Source: Bacteroidales bacterium | GTDB lineage: Bacteria; Bacteroidota; Bacteroidia; Bacteroidales; VadinHA17 | Assembly (NCBI GenBank): GCA_016715075.1 | Contig: JADKBK010000005.1 | Coordinates: forward strand, 62,001-126,000 | DNA: 64,000 bases | Direction: 5' to 3' | Shown: piece after piece, positions 1 to 8,010 of the stretch | Position numbering within the stretch: position 1 is the stretch's first letter | Layout: every line of letters begins with the position of its first letter | Translations under genes and position numbers: made by a program | The notes under the pieces: model-generated | Seen by the model: only the letters and a program-made list of their open reading frames with translations | The model's database searches: none | What the model was told of the DNA's origin: nothing

Positions 1-1290
1 TTTGCCGGTTATCCTCTGGAAGAACAAGTGTCAGGTGATACATATAAACAGTTAAAGGTCACAAAGCGGGCATCTTATATTGCGAGAACAAAAGGAACAA
101 GAAGTTTACCATGGAGGGTTCTTCTGATAGCAGGGGAGGATAAGGATCTGCCTGGCAATGATATAGTCTACCGGCTCGGTGCCCCTTCAAGGATTGCGGA
201 TGCTTCATGGGTCAAACCCGGAAATCTGACGGATGAATGGATCATCGATCTCAATCTTTTTAATGTTCCGTTCAGGGCAGGACTAAATACGGCATCCTAC
301 AAATACTATATCGATTTTGCCAAAAGGTTCGGATTTGACCGTGTAATGATGGATGCAGGCTGGAGCGATAATGATGATCTTTTCAAGGTAATTCCTGCAA
401 TCAGTATGGATACCCTGACTGCTTATGCAAAAGAGAAAGGGATTAAAATATGTATGTGGACGCTTGCTATGACGCTTGACAGACAGCTGGAAGGTGCTCT
501 TGAACAGTTCAATAAATGGGGAATTGATTTTATCATGACCGATTTTATGGACCGTGATGATCAGAAGACTGTCAATTTTTATCAGCGGGTTGCAAAGGCA
601 TGTGCCGACCATAAGATTATGATTATGTATCATGGTGCATTCGCTCCGAAAGGATTTAACAGGACCTGGCCCAATGCTGTCGGAAGAGAAGGACTGCTAG
701 GTTCCGAATATAATATGTGGAGTACCAGAGTCAACCCGGGGCATGATGTAATGCTTGCTTTTACACGCATGCTGGCCGGAGGATTTGATTATGAACCAGG
801 GATGTTTAATAACGCCACAAAGAATGGGACAAGGCCGGTAGCGGGAATAGTTACCAGTCCCGGTACACGTTCCCACCAGCTCGCCATGTTTATTGTATAT
901 GACAGTCCCATGCAGATCTTTGCAGGAAATCCTTCAGATGGCATGCGTGAGCCTGAATTCATGGAGCTTCTGGGCAATCTGCCTACACTGTGGGATGAGA
1001 CCATAATACCAGATGCAAAGGTGGCAGAATATATTGTCAGTGCCAGGAAGAAAGGTAACGACTGGTTCATAGGCGGAATGTGTGATTGGACTCCAAGGGA
1101 CGTCACGGTAAAATTTGATTTTCTTGATGCTGGCATTTACAGGGCAACTATCTGTAAAGATGGTATAAATGCAGACCGATATGCCTCTGATTATGTAATT
1201 CAGAAAAATGTCATAATTAAAAATAATGACGCAATGAAAATACATCTCGCACCAGGTGGTGGCTTCCTGATTCGCCTTGAAAAACAGTAA
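1..1290 (+). CDS. Glycoside hydrolase family 97 enzyme, 3' part (5' end outside window)
   Basis: The frame is open from base 1, so this is the C-terminal 429 residues of a longer gene (GH97 enzymes are usually 640-720 aa); the GTG at 28 is not a convincing start. The catalytic barrel is visible: a MDAGW strand near residue 118, a TDFMDRDDQ segment with Asp181 at the nucleophile position expected for retaining GH97 members, and a conserved Glu236 in LGSEYN. The C-terminal beta domain closes the protein. GH97 enzymes are periplasmic or outer-membrane alpha-glucosidases or alpha-galactosidases. The Asp at 181 favours a retaining, alpha-galactosidase-like enzyme over the inverting SusB type; that is inference. 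The N-terminal domain and signal peptide are not in the window. Confidence 0.9.
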   Translation, partial: FAGYPLEEQVSGDTYKQLKVTKRASYIARTKGTRSLPWRVLLIAGEDKDLPGNDIVYRLGAPSRIADASWVKPGNLTDEWIIDLNLFNVPFRAGLNTASYKYYIDFAKRFGFDRVMMDAGWSDNDDLFKVIPAISMDTLTAYAKEKGIKICMWTLAMTLDRQLEGALEQFNKWGIDFIMTDFMDRDDQKTVNFYQRVAKACADHKIMIMYHGAFAPKGFNRTWPNAVGREGLLGSEYNMWSTRVNPGHDVMLAFTRMLAGGFDYEPGMFNNATKNGTRPVAGIVTSPGTRSHQLAMFIVYDSPMQIFAGNPSDGMREPEFMELLGNLPTLWDETIIPDAKVAEYIVSARKKGNDWFIGGMCDWTPRDVTVKFDFLDAGIYRATICKDGINADRYASDYVIQKNVIIKNNDAMKIHLAPGGGFLIRLEKQ

Positions 1291-1449
1291 TTTCTGTCTT
1301 TTTGATGAAATGAATATCTGGCCTTTCTTTGATGTCTATTCCCATTACTATCGAGTGCTCTATAACAGAAACAGAGAAAATAACTCTAAGGACCAGGGTA
1401 TATGCGATATCATATAAGTAAAAGCAATGCTGGCAGTTGTATTTATGAA

Positions 1450-1920
1450 CTAAACATTTAATAGCTTCTCTATATCGAATTTCTTCATTTTCAGGAAAGC
1501 TTCAGTTACCCTGCCTGATCTTGCCGGATCGCTCATCAATTTTGAGAGTATCGAGGGGATAACCTGCCATGAGAGACCGAATTTATCCTTAAGCCATCCG
1601 CACTGGCTCTCTTCACCACCTTCTGTCAGCCTGTTCCAGTAATAGTCAATTTCTTCCTGATTGTCGCAGAATACCTGAAGTGATACAGCTTCATTGAATT
1701 TGAAGATGGGACCTCCGTTAAGTGCAATAAATGACTGATCATTAATAGAGAAACCTACGGTCATTGCTGTACCCTCCTTCTGACCATGGATTTCGAAACC
1801 TTCCTTGCCATATCTGCTTATACTCTCAATTTTTGAGTTTTTAAATACAGAGGTGTAAAAAACTGCGGCTTCTTCAGCCTGATTATCAAACCAGAGACAT
1901 ATTGTGAAATGATCTTTCAT
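1450..1920 (-). CDS. VOC family protein, PhnB-like (3-demethylubiquinone methyltransferase-like fold)
   Basis: A 156-aa protein with the two beta-alpha-beta-beta-beta modules of the vicinal oxygen chelate fold. It opens with ITICLWF-type strand sequence followed by AEEAAVFYTSVFKNSKI, and ends with DKFGLSWQVIP and a PARSGRVTEAFLKMKKFDI tail, all typical of the PhnB-like/3-dmu-9_3-mt family (PF06983). Substrate is unknown; most members are uncharacterised and the methyltransferase name is historical. It is followed on the same strand by nothing close. The SRPBCC gene begins 20 nt upstream of its start, so the two are probably co-transcribed; this pairing of PhnB-like and AHSA1-like genes is frequent in Bacteroidota. 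Confidence 0.85.
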   Translation of the reverse strand: MKDHFTICLWFDNQAEEAAVFYTSVFKNSKIESISRYGKEGFEIHGQKEGTAMTVGFSINDQSFIALNGGPIFKFNEAVSLQVFCDNQEEIDYYWNRLTEGGEESQCGWLKDKFGLSWQVIPSILSKLMSDPARSGRVTEAFLKMKKFDIEKLLNV

Positions 1921-1939
1921 TATTCAGATATAAAAATTA

Positions 1940-2368
1940 TTATTTTCTTGACTCGGTAAATTTCTTGAAATTATCCATTATAGATTGCCATCCAGTGCGC
2001 TGCATTTCAATTGAATTAGTCTTTTCAGCTTCAAAGGTCTCAATGATATCTGTTTTTTTCCCTTTTTCAGAAAATGTAATTTTAACCTTTCTGCCATCTC
2101 CTAAAGTATAGTCAATTTGTTTATTTACTATTACATTGTTATATACTCCTTCAAAATCAAATCCCATACTACCGTCCCGGGCTTCCATCCTTATATTGAA
2201 CTTACCATCCTTTCTGAGGTCATTCACTGCCCTGGGAGAATGCCAGTCATCAGAGGCGTTATTCCAACCGGTTATACTTTCTGGAGTGGTCCAGTGTTTC
2301 CATACAGTCTCCACAGGTGCATTTACTGTTGCACGAACTGTTATTAGCGTTTTTTGATTGTTACCCAT
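1940..2368 (-). CDS. SRPBCC / AHSA1-domain protein
   Basis: A 142-aa cytosolic protein of the START/Bet v1-like helix-grip fold. The N-terminal strand VRATVNAPVETVWKHWTTPE and the C-terminal helix with GWQSIMDNFKKF are hallmarks of the activator-of-Hsp90-ATPase-homologue-1-like family (PF08327). Such proteins bind small hydrophobic ligands; the ligand here is not predictable. It lies just upstream of the PhnB-like gene on the same strand and probably shares its transcript. About 125 nt separate it from the next minus-strand gene; no exact TAnnTTTG box was noted there. Confidence 0.85.
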   Translation of the reverse strand: MGNNQKTLITVRATVNAPVETVWKHWTTPESITGWNNASDDWHSPRAVNDLRKDGKFNIRMEARDGSMGFDFEGVYNNVIVNKQIDYTLGDGRKVKITFSEKGKKTDIIETFEAEKTNSIEMQRTGWQSIMDNFKKFTESRK

Positions 2369-2493
2369 GATTTGAGTTTTATGATTTAGTAGCCATGAAG
2401 TTGAGATATGTGTTGCCTCTTTCCAGGTTATTCAGTTTTTTGATCTGTAGAAGAATAACAAACAGCGGTTAAATTTGTTTGTGAATTTCCTGT

Positions 2494-3204
2494 TTAGCCA
2501 GATAAGTTGGTCCGTCTCGTATTATAACTCCTTAGCAGTTGTGATCTTGTTTTCGAACCCCCATGCGACGGGAGAAAGATTCTGCTGTTTGTTTCTAGCA
2601 AAAGGCCCCAGCTGTTTATGAGTTGACTGATATTGTTTGCATAAGGGGGAAAAACACCGCCCGGGAAAAAACCGAACATTGTATCGCCGACAATAGCTAT
2701 TTCATCATCTACTATGATACTCAGAGAGCCTGGACTGTGTCCGGGAGTATGCATTATGTATGCATCAAATCCAAAAATCTTAAGATCCAATTTCTTGTCA
2801 ATCAGAATATCAGAAAGGCAGGGATCACATTTCAGCCGGTTCGAGAATTTTAATGCAAAATTATTGACAATAAACCTGCTGAAAGCATTTGTCCCTTTAG
2901 GAGTGCAGATGTCACCGGTTTGCAGATAATAATCTTCGGCATAGTGCAGAATGATGGGGCATCCGAATTTGTTTTTAATCTTTCCTGCATTTCCTGCATG
3001 GTCAAAATGGGAATGTGTCAGGATAAGATAATCAATCCGGTCAATTTTATTGTCCCTGATTTTTTTCTCAAGCTTGTTCCATTTATTTGCAGGACTCGTA
3101 TCAATAAGGATATTCTCAGATCCATTTGTCAGAAGGAATACATTGCTTCTGCCCGACAGCATCCTTAGAATTTTAATGCCGCTCCTTGTTTTCCAGGACT
3201 TCAT
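2494..3204 (-). CDS. Metallo-beta-lactamase fold hydrolase
   Basis: A 236-aa MBL-fold metal hydrolase without a signal peptide. The HxHxDH metal site is complete (HSHFDH, residues 64-69), followed by HTPGHSPGS near 153, the bridging Asp in GDTMFG near 173, and a last metal His in LPSHGG near 214. This makes a binuclear zinc or iron centre likely. The family covers glyoxalase II-like thioesterases, lactonases and many unassigned hydrolases; the substrate cannot be read from the sequence. Its start codon overlaps the stop of the upstream membrane-protein gene by 4 nt, so the two are translationally coupled. Confidence 0.88.
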   Translation of the reverse strand: MKSWKTRSGIKILRMLSGRSNVFLLTNGSENILIDTSPANKWNKLEKKIRDNKIDRIDYLILTHSHFDHAGNAGKIKNKFGCPIILHYAEDYYLQTGDICTPKGTNAFSRFIVNNFALKFSNRLKCDPCLSDILIDKKLDLKIFGFDAYIMHTPGHSPGSLSIIVDDEIAIVGDTMFGFFPGGVFPPYANNISQLINSWGLLLETNSRIFLPSHGGSKTRSQLLRSYNTRRTNLSG

Positions 3205-3554
3205 ATTGTTCTGTTATCAATCAGTTTAAAGATCAGGAAAGCAGTTAATCCTCCGGCTATCGATGCCGCAATATCAATAAAATCGATATGTCCCGATGAG
3301 ACTGATTGTTTAATTTCAAAGAGGAGAGAGGCAAGAGTCACAATGGAGATTATTAGAACAGGAAATCTTACTGGTCGTATCATCAATAATAATGAGAAAC
3401 CGGCAACATAAAAATAACTCGGAAGAAAACCTTCTATACCAAAATCGTTGATTTGGTTTGACACGATAAAGTCACGGTAAACGGACTTGCCAAGAAAGCC
3501 AAGAGCTACTGCCAGGAAACCGGCTGATCCATATAGCAAATTCTTTTTTGGCAA
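3201..3554 (-). CDS. Small membrane protein, possibly VanZ-like
   Basis: A 117-aa protein with about four hydrophobic segments (residues near 9-27, 45-62, 66-80 and 93-112). The sequence HIDFIDIAASIAGG near residue 90 resembles the D-x-x-D-x-x-A-N motif at the last helix of VanZ-like proteins, but the overall match is weak. No enzyme motif is visible. The gene overlaps the start of the MBL-fold hydrolase by 4 nt, so the two are translated from one message. Function unknown. Confidence 0.6.
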   Translation of the reverse strand: MPKKNLLYGSAGFLAVALGFLGKSVYRDFIVSNQINDFGIEGFLPSYFYVAGFSLLLMIRPVRFPVLIISIVTLASLLFEIKQSVSSGHIDFIDIAASIAGGLTAFLIFKLIDNRTI

Positions 3555-3597
3555 TTTCTCTGGGTAATCTATACTCCCGGACCCGGGGATCAGTATT

Positions 3598-4041
3598 TTA
3601 TTCTGTCACTTTTTCTATTTCAATCTCTGCCTTATAGGCACGCGGAAGGACAATATTTTTGATATTAGGGTAGGGGGTTACTGCCTTGAGAGTGAATTTA
3701 TATTCCCCGATAATTGTATCGGTGGTAAATGCAGGGTAAGTATTTAAGCTAAAGAAGACAGGATTTTCGTCCGTTTTAACGAATTTAAATTTTGCCTCGG
3801 CATTTCCCTGCCAGATACATTGAACTCCTTCCGGGCATCGCGAATCACCCACAATGGATTCGAAACAAATATAAGTTTGAGCCTGGAGATCACCTGCACA
3901 GTCTCCCTCTGAAATAATAATTGCATTATTAAGTACAAATTCGCTGGTAACATCCATATTCTCATAGGTAGGGAAATTGCTGGTTTTCTCACATGAGAAT
4001 ATAAAAGCTGATATCGATGCAATGATAATTAACTTTTTCAT
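3598..4041 (-). CDS. Hypothetical lipoprotein
   Basis: A 147-aa protein with a short basic N-terminus, a hydrophobic core and a lipobox ending FIFSC at residue 17, so it is an SPII lipoprotein. The mature part contains three further cysteines spaced about ten residues apart around positions 48-75, suggesting disulfides, and ends in beta-rich sequence. The family is not recognised; short lipoproteins with one small beta domain are common in Bacteroidota. It is separated by 43 nt from the membrane-protein gene downstream and could belong to the same transcript. Confidence 0.65.
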   Translation of the reverse strand: MKKLIIIASISAFIFSCEKTSNFPTYENMDVTSEFVLNNAIIISEGDCAGDLQAQTYICFESIVGDSRCPEGVQCIWQGNAEAKFKFVKTDENPVFFSLNTYPAFTTDTIIGEYKFTLKAVTPYPNIKNIVLPRAYKAEIEIEKVTE

Positions 4042-4165
4042 AGGGTAAATTTATTATTATTTCAATAAATCCTTTCTACATCTCCAACAAAAATTATTCC
4101 AAAAAAGATCATTGAAAGCAGGGATGTTTTTTCTAGTGTAATGGTTTCAGAAAGAACTTTTTCAG

Positions 4166-4912
4166 CTAAGGTTCATAAATCATTTTTTTTGTCATTCCTC
4201 CATCAATTGTAATATTGGTGCCATTAATGAAATTGTTTCCTTCAGCAGTAATGTAAAGACAGGCACTGGCTACATCCTCTGGTTTACCAACCCTTCCGGA
4301 AAGATGCTGCAGATGATCAGCTTCCTTAATAAGGCTGTAATTTCCAGTCTCTATCCAGCCAGGGCTGATACAGTTCACCTGGATCAGGTCACAAGAGAAT
4401 GATGCTGCCATTGAGTGGGTTAGTGCCACTAATCCTCCTTTTGCAGCTGCATAAGCTTCCGAGTTTGGTTCTGACATAAATGCTCTTGTTGATGAGATAT
4501 TTACTATAGAGCCGCCACCATGCATTTTCATTATTTTTGCTGCCTCCCTTGAACAGAGGAAAGCACTGCGGAGATTGGTGTTGATTACTTTATCCCACTC
4601 ATCAACCGACAGGTCATAGGGCGATTCCCATTTTGATATTCCGGTATTATTAATCAGGATATCAATAGTACCGAACATCTCTGCTGTTTTTCTGACCATT
4701 TCAGTAATTTCATCCGGAGATGTTACATCAGTTTTAATAAATATTGCATTGCCTCCATCAGATACTATCAGCTTTTCCGTCTCTTGGCCAGATGCTGTAT
4801 CTTTCTCAGCGATCACAACAAGGGCTCCTTTTGCTGCATAGGTTTGAGCAATACAACGACCAATGCCTTTACCTGAACCTGTAACTATAACAACTTTCCC
4901 TTCAAATTCCAT
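4166..4912 (-). CDS. SDR family NAD(P)-dependent oxidoreductase
   Basis: A 248-aa classical short-chain dehydrogenase/reductase. The dinucleotide-binding motif TGSGKGIG is at residues 11-18, the NNxG motif appears as NNTG near 88-91, Ser140/141 precede the active-site Tyr154 and Lys158 (YAAAK), and the C-terminus has the ISPGWIET and INGTNITIDGG segments of FabG-like enzymes. The protein therefore oxidises or reduces a hydroxyl/keto group with NAD(H) or NADP(H); the Glu36 region (IAEKD) suggests no strong NADP preference. Substrate unknown. It is monocistronic or the last of its direction before the pseudogene region. Confidence 0.9.
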   Translation of the reverse strand: MEFEGKVVIVTGSGKGIGRCIAQTYAAKGALVVIAEKDTASGQETEKLIVSDGGNAIFIKTDVTSPDEITEMVRKTAEMFGTIDILINNTGISKWESPYDLSVDEWDKVINTNLRSAFLCSREAAKIMKMHGGGSIVNISSTRAFMSEPNSEAYAAAKGGLVALTHSMAASFSCDLIQVNCISPGWIETGNYSLIKEADHLQHLSGRVGKPEDVASACLYITAEGNNFINGTNITIDGGMTKKMIYEP

Positions 4913-5055
4913 TTTGGTTTCGTTTGATTCATACTACAAAATCCGTAAGAGTAAATTTAGTGATTTCTGCCGGTTTGGAATTGGAAGAAACTCCGGAATA
5001 TATCAGAATTGAAATGTATCTGAATTGTTAAATTTTCGGGCATGAACTTTTATTT

Positions 5056-5369
5056 TACCATGGATTACTCGGAGATTTTTTTTACCACGGATTACATGGA
5101 GGACACGGAGTAAGCACGGAAAAAAACCCTGAATCAATTTATGCCCGGAAAAATAAAAAATCGTAATTCTATTAGTCGTCTCGCTAAAAACTAATAATAT
5201 GGAACTACTGTACAGGGAATGAACTGGTACAATCGTGGACTGTGCTGTTAACGTTCATAGATTTTTAGGGCCCGGGCTTCTGGAATCAGCGTATGAAGAG
5301 TGACTTCAATATAAGTTATACGAATATGTATTAAAAACTTTCCGTGCTCTCCGTGTAATCCGTGGTTAA
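5056..5369. repeat. CACGGAG-type repeats flanking a decayed gene
   Basis: A direct repeat begins the block: TACCATGGATTACTCGGAG at 5056-5074 and TACCACGGATTACATGGAG at 5083-5101, the latter continuing as GACACGGAG and AGCACGG to 5119. At 5340-5369 the complementary orientation occurs (TCCGTG, TCTCCGTGTAATCCGTGG). The two outer copies form an imperfect inverted repeat of about 25 bp enclosing the GxxExxY remnant. The same word family recurs at 31205-31245. Confidence 0.7.
5199..5340 (+). pseudogene. Remnant of a GxxExxY family gene
   Basis: From an ATG at 5199 the frame reads MELLYRE, then a TGA at 5220-5222, then TGTIVDCAVNVHRFLGPG, LLESAYEE, a second TGA at 5301-5303, and LQYKLYEY. This matches the conserved N-terminal half of GxxExxY proteins (about 125 aa), whose core is VHxxLGPGLLESxYE. 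Two in-frame stops and the loss of the C-terminal half, replaced by an inverted CACGGAG-type repeat, show it is dead. Intact members are nuclease-like proteins of unknown role, often found between this kind of repeat in environmental genomes; that association is from general experience, not tested here. Confidence 0.72.
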
Positions 5370-5381
5370 ATAAAAGAATTA

Positions 5382-5810
5382 CTATAAGAATTCACTTTTT
5401 AATTTATGATTGCATTTCAGGCAAGTATCCCTGTGTATACTCAGATTTGCCCCGCAGTTAGGACAACTCCATTTCATTACCTCATTGGCAAGGAAGGACT
5501 CCATTCCGTTTTCCCCTATCGTTTCAAGGTTCCCTATCAGGCTTGTATGGTATCTTGTCCTGTATCTTTTATCCAGCTGCTTCATCCTCGTGCAAGGGAA
5601 TTTCTGGCAATCAATGCATAATTTTGACTCTGTTTTTGCCAGGTTCTCACAGTTCTTAATTCTGCAGCTCATCCTTGATTTCGGAATATTCAGATCTGCA
5701 TGGCGACATCCGTGACATCTGTTTTTATCTCTTAAATAAGCTAAACATGTTCCGCAGTTTATTCCGCAGGGTGCTATCAGCTCCTCTGTAAACTTAATCA
5801 GCTGTTCCAT
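5382..5810 (-). CDS. DUF3795 domain protein, cysteine-rich
   Basis: A 142-aa cytosolic protein with clustered cysteines: APCGINCGTC, CHGCR, a CRIKNC segment, CIDC and KFPC in the DUF3795 domain (residues about 10-80), followed by a C-terminal zinc ribbon CPNCG...CLKCN (residues about 115-136). The cysteines likely bind zinc or an iron-sulfur cluster. Function of DUF3795 is unknown. Its start overlaps the stop of the DinB-like gene by one base (TGATG), so the pair is translationally coupled. Confidence 0.82.
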   Translation of the reverse strand: MEQLIKFTEELIAPCGINCGTCLAYLRDKNRCHGCRHADLNIPKSRMSCRIKNCENLAKTESKLCIDCQKFPCTRMKQLDKRYRTRYHTSLIGNLETIGENGMESFLANEVMKWSCPNCGANLSIHRDTCLKCNHKLKSEFL

Positions 5811-6298
5811 CAGAGTCGCGCTTGCATGTTAACAAGATCATCTATTTCTGATAGATGCAGTTTCAGATGTCTTACGAAATCTATTACCATATCCCGGAGG
5901 GTTATATTATGTTCAGGACCGGCAATCCATTCATTTTCCAGTTTGCTGTCATCAATGTTTCCAATCACATGACAGAGATGGAGCAGGGAATATTTCCAGA
6001 GCTGGACCATATTTGTCCATTCTTCATTCTGGTAATCCTGTATTACTATCCACCGGTCATTATTACCATTTGATGCATAATTCGGATATACAAGAGGAGA
6101 AGGGAGGTTCTGGAGATGTACTATCCGGTGGATATTATTCGATGTTGAATCGATCATGTGACCCAGTATCTGTTTGATTGTCCGGTTCTGTGAATTCCTG
6201 CGGTGAGTGATTACCTCTTCAGGCAGTGACACCAGAGCATATTCCCGGCTCTGAACCAGGGAGATTATTTCATTAATTATTGCTGTGTGTTTTGACAT
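5810..6298 (-). CDS. DinB-superfamily protein
   Basis: A 162-aa all-helical protein of the DinB/YfiT-like four-helix-bundle fold. The three metal-ligand histidines are at expected places: GHMIDSTSNN near residue 46, HLCHV near 109, and RHLKLHL near 145. Members are metal-dependent, often thiol-transferase-like; bacillithiol or other thiol S-transferase activity is known for some, but no substrate can be assigned. It is the first gene of a two-gene unit with the DUF3795 protein. Confidence 0.78.
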   Translation of the reverse strand: MSKHTAIINEIISLVQSREYALVSLPEEVITHRRNSQNRTIKQILGHMIDSTSNNIHRIVHLQNLPSPLVYPNYASNGNNDRWIVIQDYQNEEWTNMVQLWKYSLLHLCHVIGNIDDSKLENEWIAGPEHNITLRDMVIDFVRHLKLHLSEIDDLVNMQARL

Positions 6299-6368
6299 GT
6301 TTCAGATTAAAGTTGTTAATATTCGGGGATTGTGTGGATTATAGCAGTATTGTTTGGTTATAATTGTT

Positions 6369-7712
6369 TTACAGGTTAAGATCTTTTATATACCTGTAAA
6401 CAGTTGCCCTGCTGATACCAAGTTTCTTGGCAGCAATAGTCGGGTTGAAGTTGTATCGGATCAGACACTCCCTGACATATTCAAGTATGCGATCATTAAG
6501 TGTCATTTCGTCGGTTTTCATAATTTCAGCTGAGGAGACAGGTCTGAAATTAATATGGGCGGCGTCTATCTTATCATCATCGCATAGTATTGTGGCGAGT
6601 TCAATAGTGGTTTTGAGTTCCCTGATATTACCGGGCCAGGGATAAGATAGTAGTTTTTTAACGGCTGCTTCAGTAAAAACAGCTTTTGTCTTTTGATTCT
6701 CCTGTCTGAAAGTATCCGCAAAATGTTTTGACAGCAGGATAATATCATTTCCTCTTTCTCTGAGCGGAGCAAGGTGAATGGGAAACCCCATTATCCTGTA
6801 AAAGAGATCCGACCGGAAGAGGCCCTTCTTAACTTCATCAGAGAGATCTTTATTTGTTGCTGTAATAACTCTTACATCTATCTTAATATCCTTTTTACCG
6901 CCAAGCCGTCTGACCTCTCTCTCCTGAAGGACCCTAAGCAGCCTGGTCTGCATATGAAGTTCCATATCAGCAATCTCATCGAGGAATATTGTACCTGTGT
7001 CTGCCTCCTCAAAAAGGCCGGATTTTCGTTCAGAGGCACCGGTAAATGCCCCTTTTTCATATCCGAAGAGTTCACTTTCAATCAACTCCTTGGGAATAGC
7101 TCCCATATTTACTGCTACGAATGGATTATTTTTTCTGTTTGAATGATAATGAATTGCTTTGGCGACCAGCTCCTTTCCCGTGCCTGTCTCTCCTGTAATT
7201 GAAACTGTGATATTTGAACCGGCAGCTTTCTCCATCAGACTGAAAGTCTCCTTCACTCTGCCGCTCGAGCCTAAAATTACATTGGAAAAGTCATATTTTC
7301 TTTCGACCTCTTTCCTCAGTCTGTTATTCTCCTCCCTGAGAAAAAGATTTTGGCGCAACAATATTACTGAATGCCACAAGCGGTCTGCCGTATTCTCATC
7401 CTTAACAATATAATCATAAGCCCCGTCCTTTAGAAGCTCAATTGCTGTATTTATGTCCTTTTGTCCCGAGATAATTATAACAGCACCTCCCTGGCCGCTG
7501 GCAATTAGTTTTTCAAATAATTCCCTGCCCGACATATCAGGAAGGTTATAATCTATAGTAATAATATCAGGATTTTTGTAAAGGTTATTGAGACAATCGG
7601 TCCCATTGGAAAATGACTCAACCTGAAAATCAGGATTCAGGGTAAGATGGTAATAAAGGAATTCAGAATAGAGAGGGTCATCCTCAACAAGGAAAATTGT
7701 GAATTGCCCCAT
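6369..7712 (-). CDS. Sigma-54-dependent response regulator (NtrC family)
   Basis: A 447-aa enhancer-binding protein. Residues 1-120 are a receiver domain with the acidic pocket (E10, D11, D12) and phospho-acceptor Asp54. The AAA+ ATPase follows, with Walker A GETGTGK at 174-180, the sigma-54 contact loop GAFTGA at 221-226 and Walker B LDEIAD. A Fis-type helix-turn-helix is at about 415-445. It should activate RNA polymerase-sigma-54 after phosphorylation. No histidine kinase is in the window, so the partner is elsewhere. The divergent gene at 8011 has a candidate -24/-12 element in its leader and is the nearest candidate target. Confidence 0.93.
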   Translation of the reverse strand: MGQFTIFLVEDDPLYSEFLYYHLTLNPDFQVESFSNGTDCLNNLYKNPDIITIDYNLPDMSGRELFEKLIASGQGGAVIIISGQKDINTAIELLKDGAYDYIVKDENTADRLWHSVILLRQNLFLREENNRLRKEVERKYDFSNVILGSSGRVKETFSLMEKAAGSNITVSITGETGTGKELVAKAIHYHSNRKNNPFVAVNMGAIPKELIESELFGYEKGAFTGASERKSGLFEEADTGTIFLDEIADMELHMQTRLLRVLQEREVRRLGGKKDIKIDVRVITATNKDLSDEVKKGLFRSDLFYRIMGFPIHLAPLRERGNDIILLSKHFADTFRQENQKTKAVFTEAAVKKLLSYPWPGNIRELKTTIELATILCDDDKIDAAHINFRPVSSAEIMKTDEMTLNDRILEYVRECLIRYNFNPTIAAKKLGISRATVYRYIKDLNL

Positions 7713-7879
7713 TGATCGTTTTACCTTATTTCAAGTATAAAGTTAACCAATTCATATCTATTTATACCTGTTGTAATATTTTTTTAATGACAGAAATTCC
7801 TTCTTTGTTTTAAGATCATCGCAGTTTAACTTGTTGTCAGGCCTAATCCTGTTCTGTTAGAAGTGTATAGTTCTGAGAC

Positions 7880-7968
7880 AAATTATCTCATGTTTGTACA
7901 ATCAGGTAAAACCTTTTGTTTTTAAATAGCACATAATGAATCTGTTATGATAATGGCACGGTAGTAGT
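7880..7968 (+). promoter_or_regulatory. Candidate sigma-54 promoter with upstream dyad for the LruC lipoprotein gene
   Basis: At 7954-7968 the sequence TGGCACGGTAGTAGT matches the -24/-12 consensus TGGCACGnnnnTTGC at the GG, the CACG and the first T and the G of TTGC, but the final C is T. About 43 nt follow to the ATG at 8011, a normal leader. Upstream, ACAAA and TTTGT half-sites form a dyad around 7882-7898 that could bind an activator. The gene for a sigma-54 activator is immediately adjacent and divergent. The -12 mismatch keeps confidence low. Confidence 0.35.
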
Positions 7969-8010
7969 ATAATAGATAATTGTAAAAAAAATAGTCTAAA
8001 TAAAAATAAA

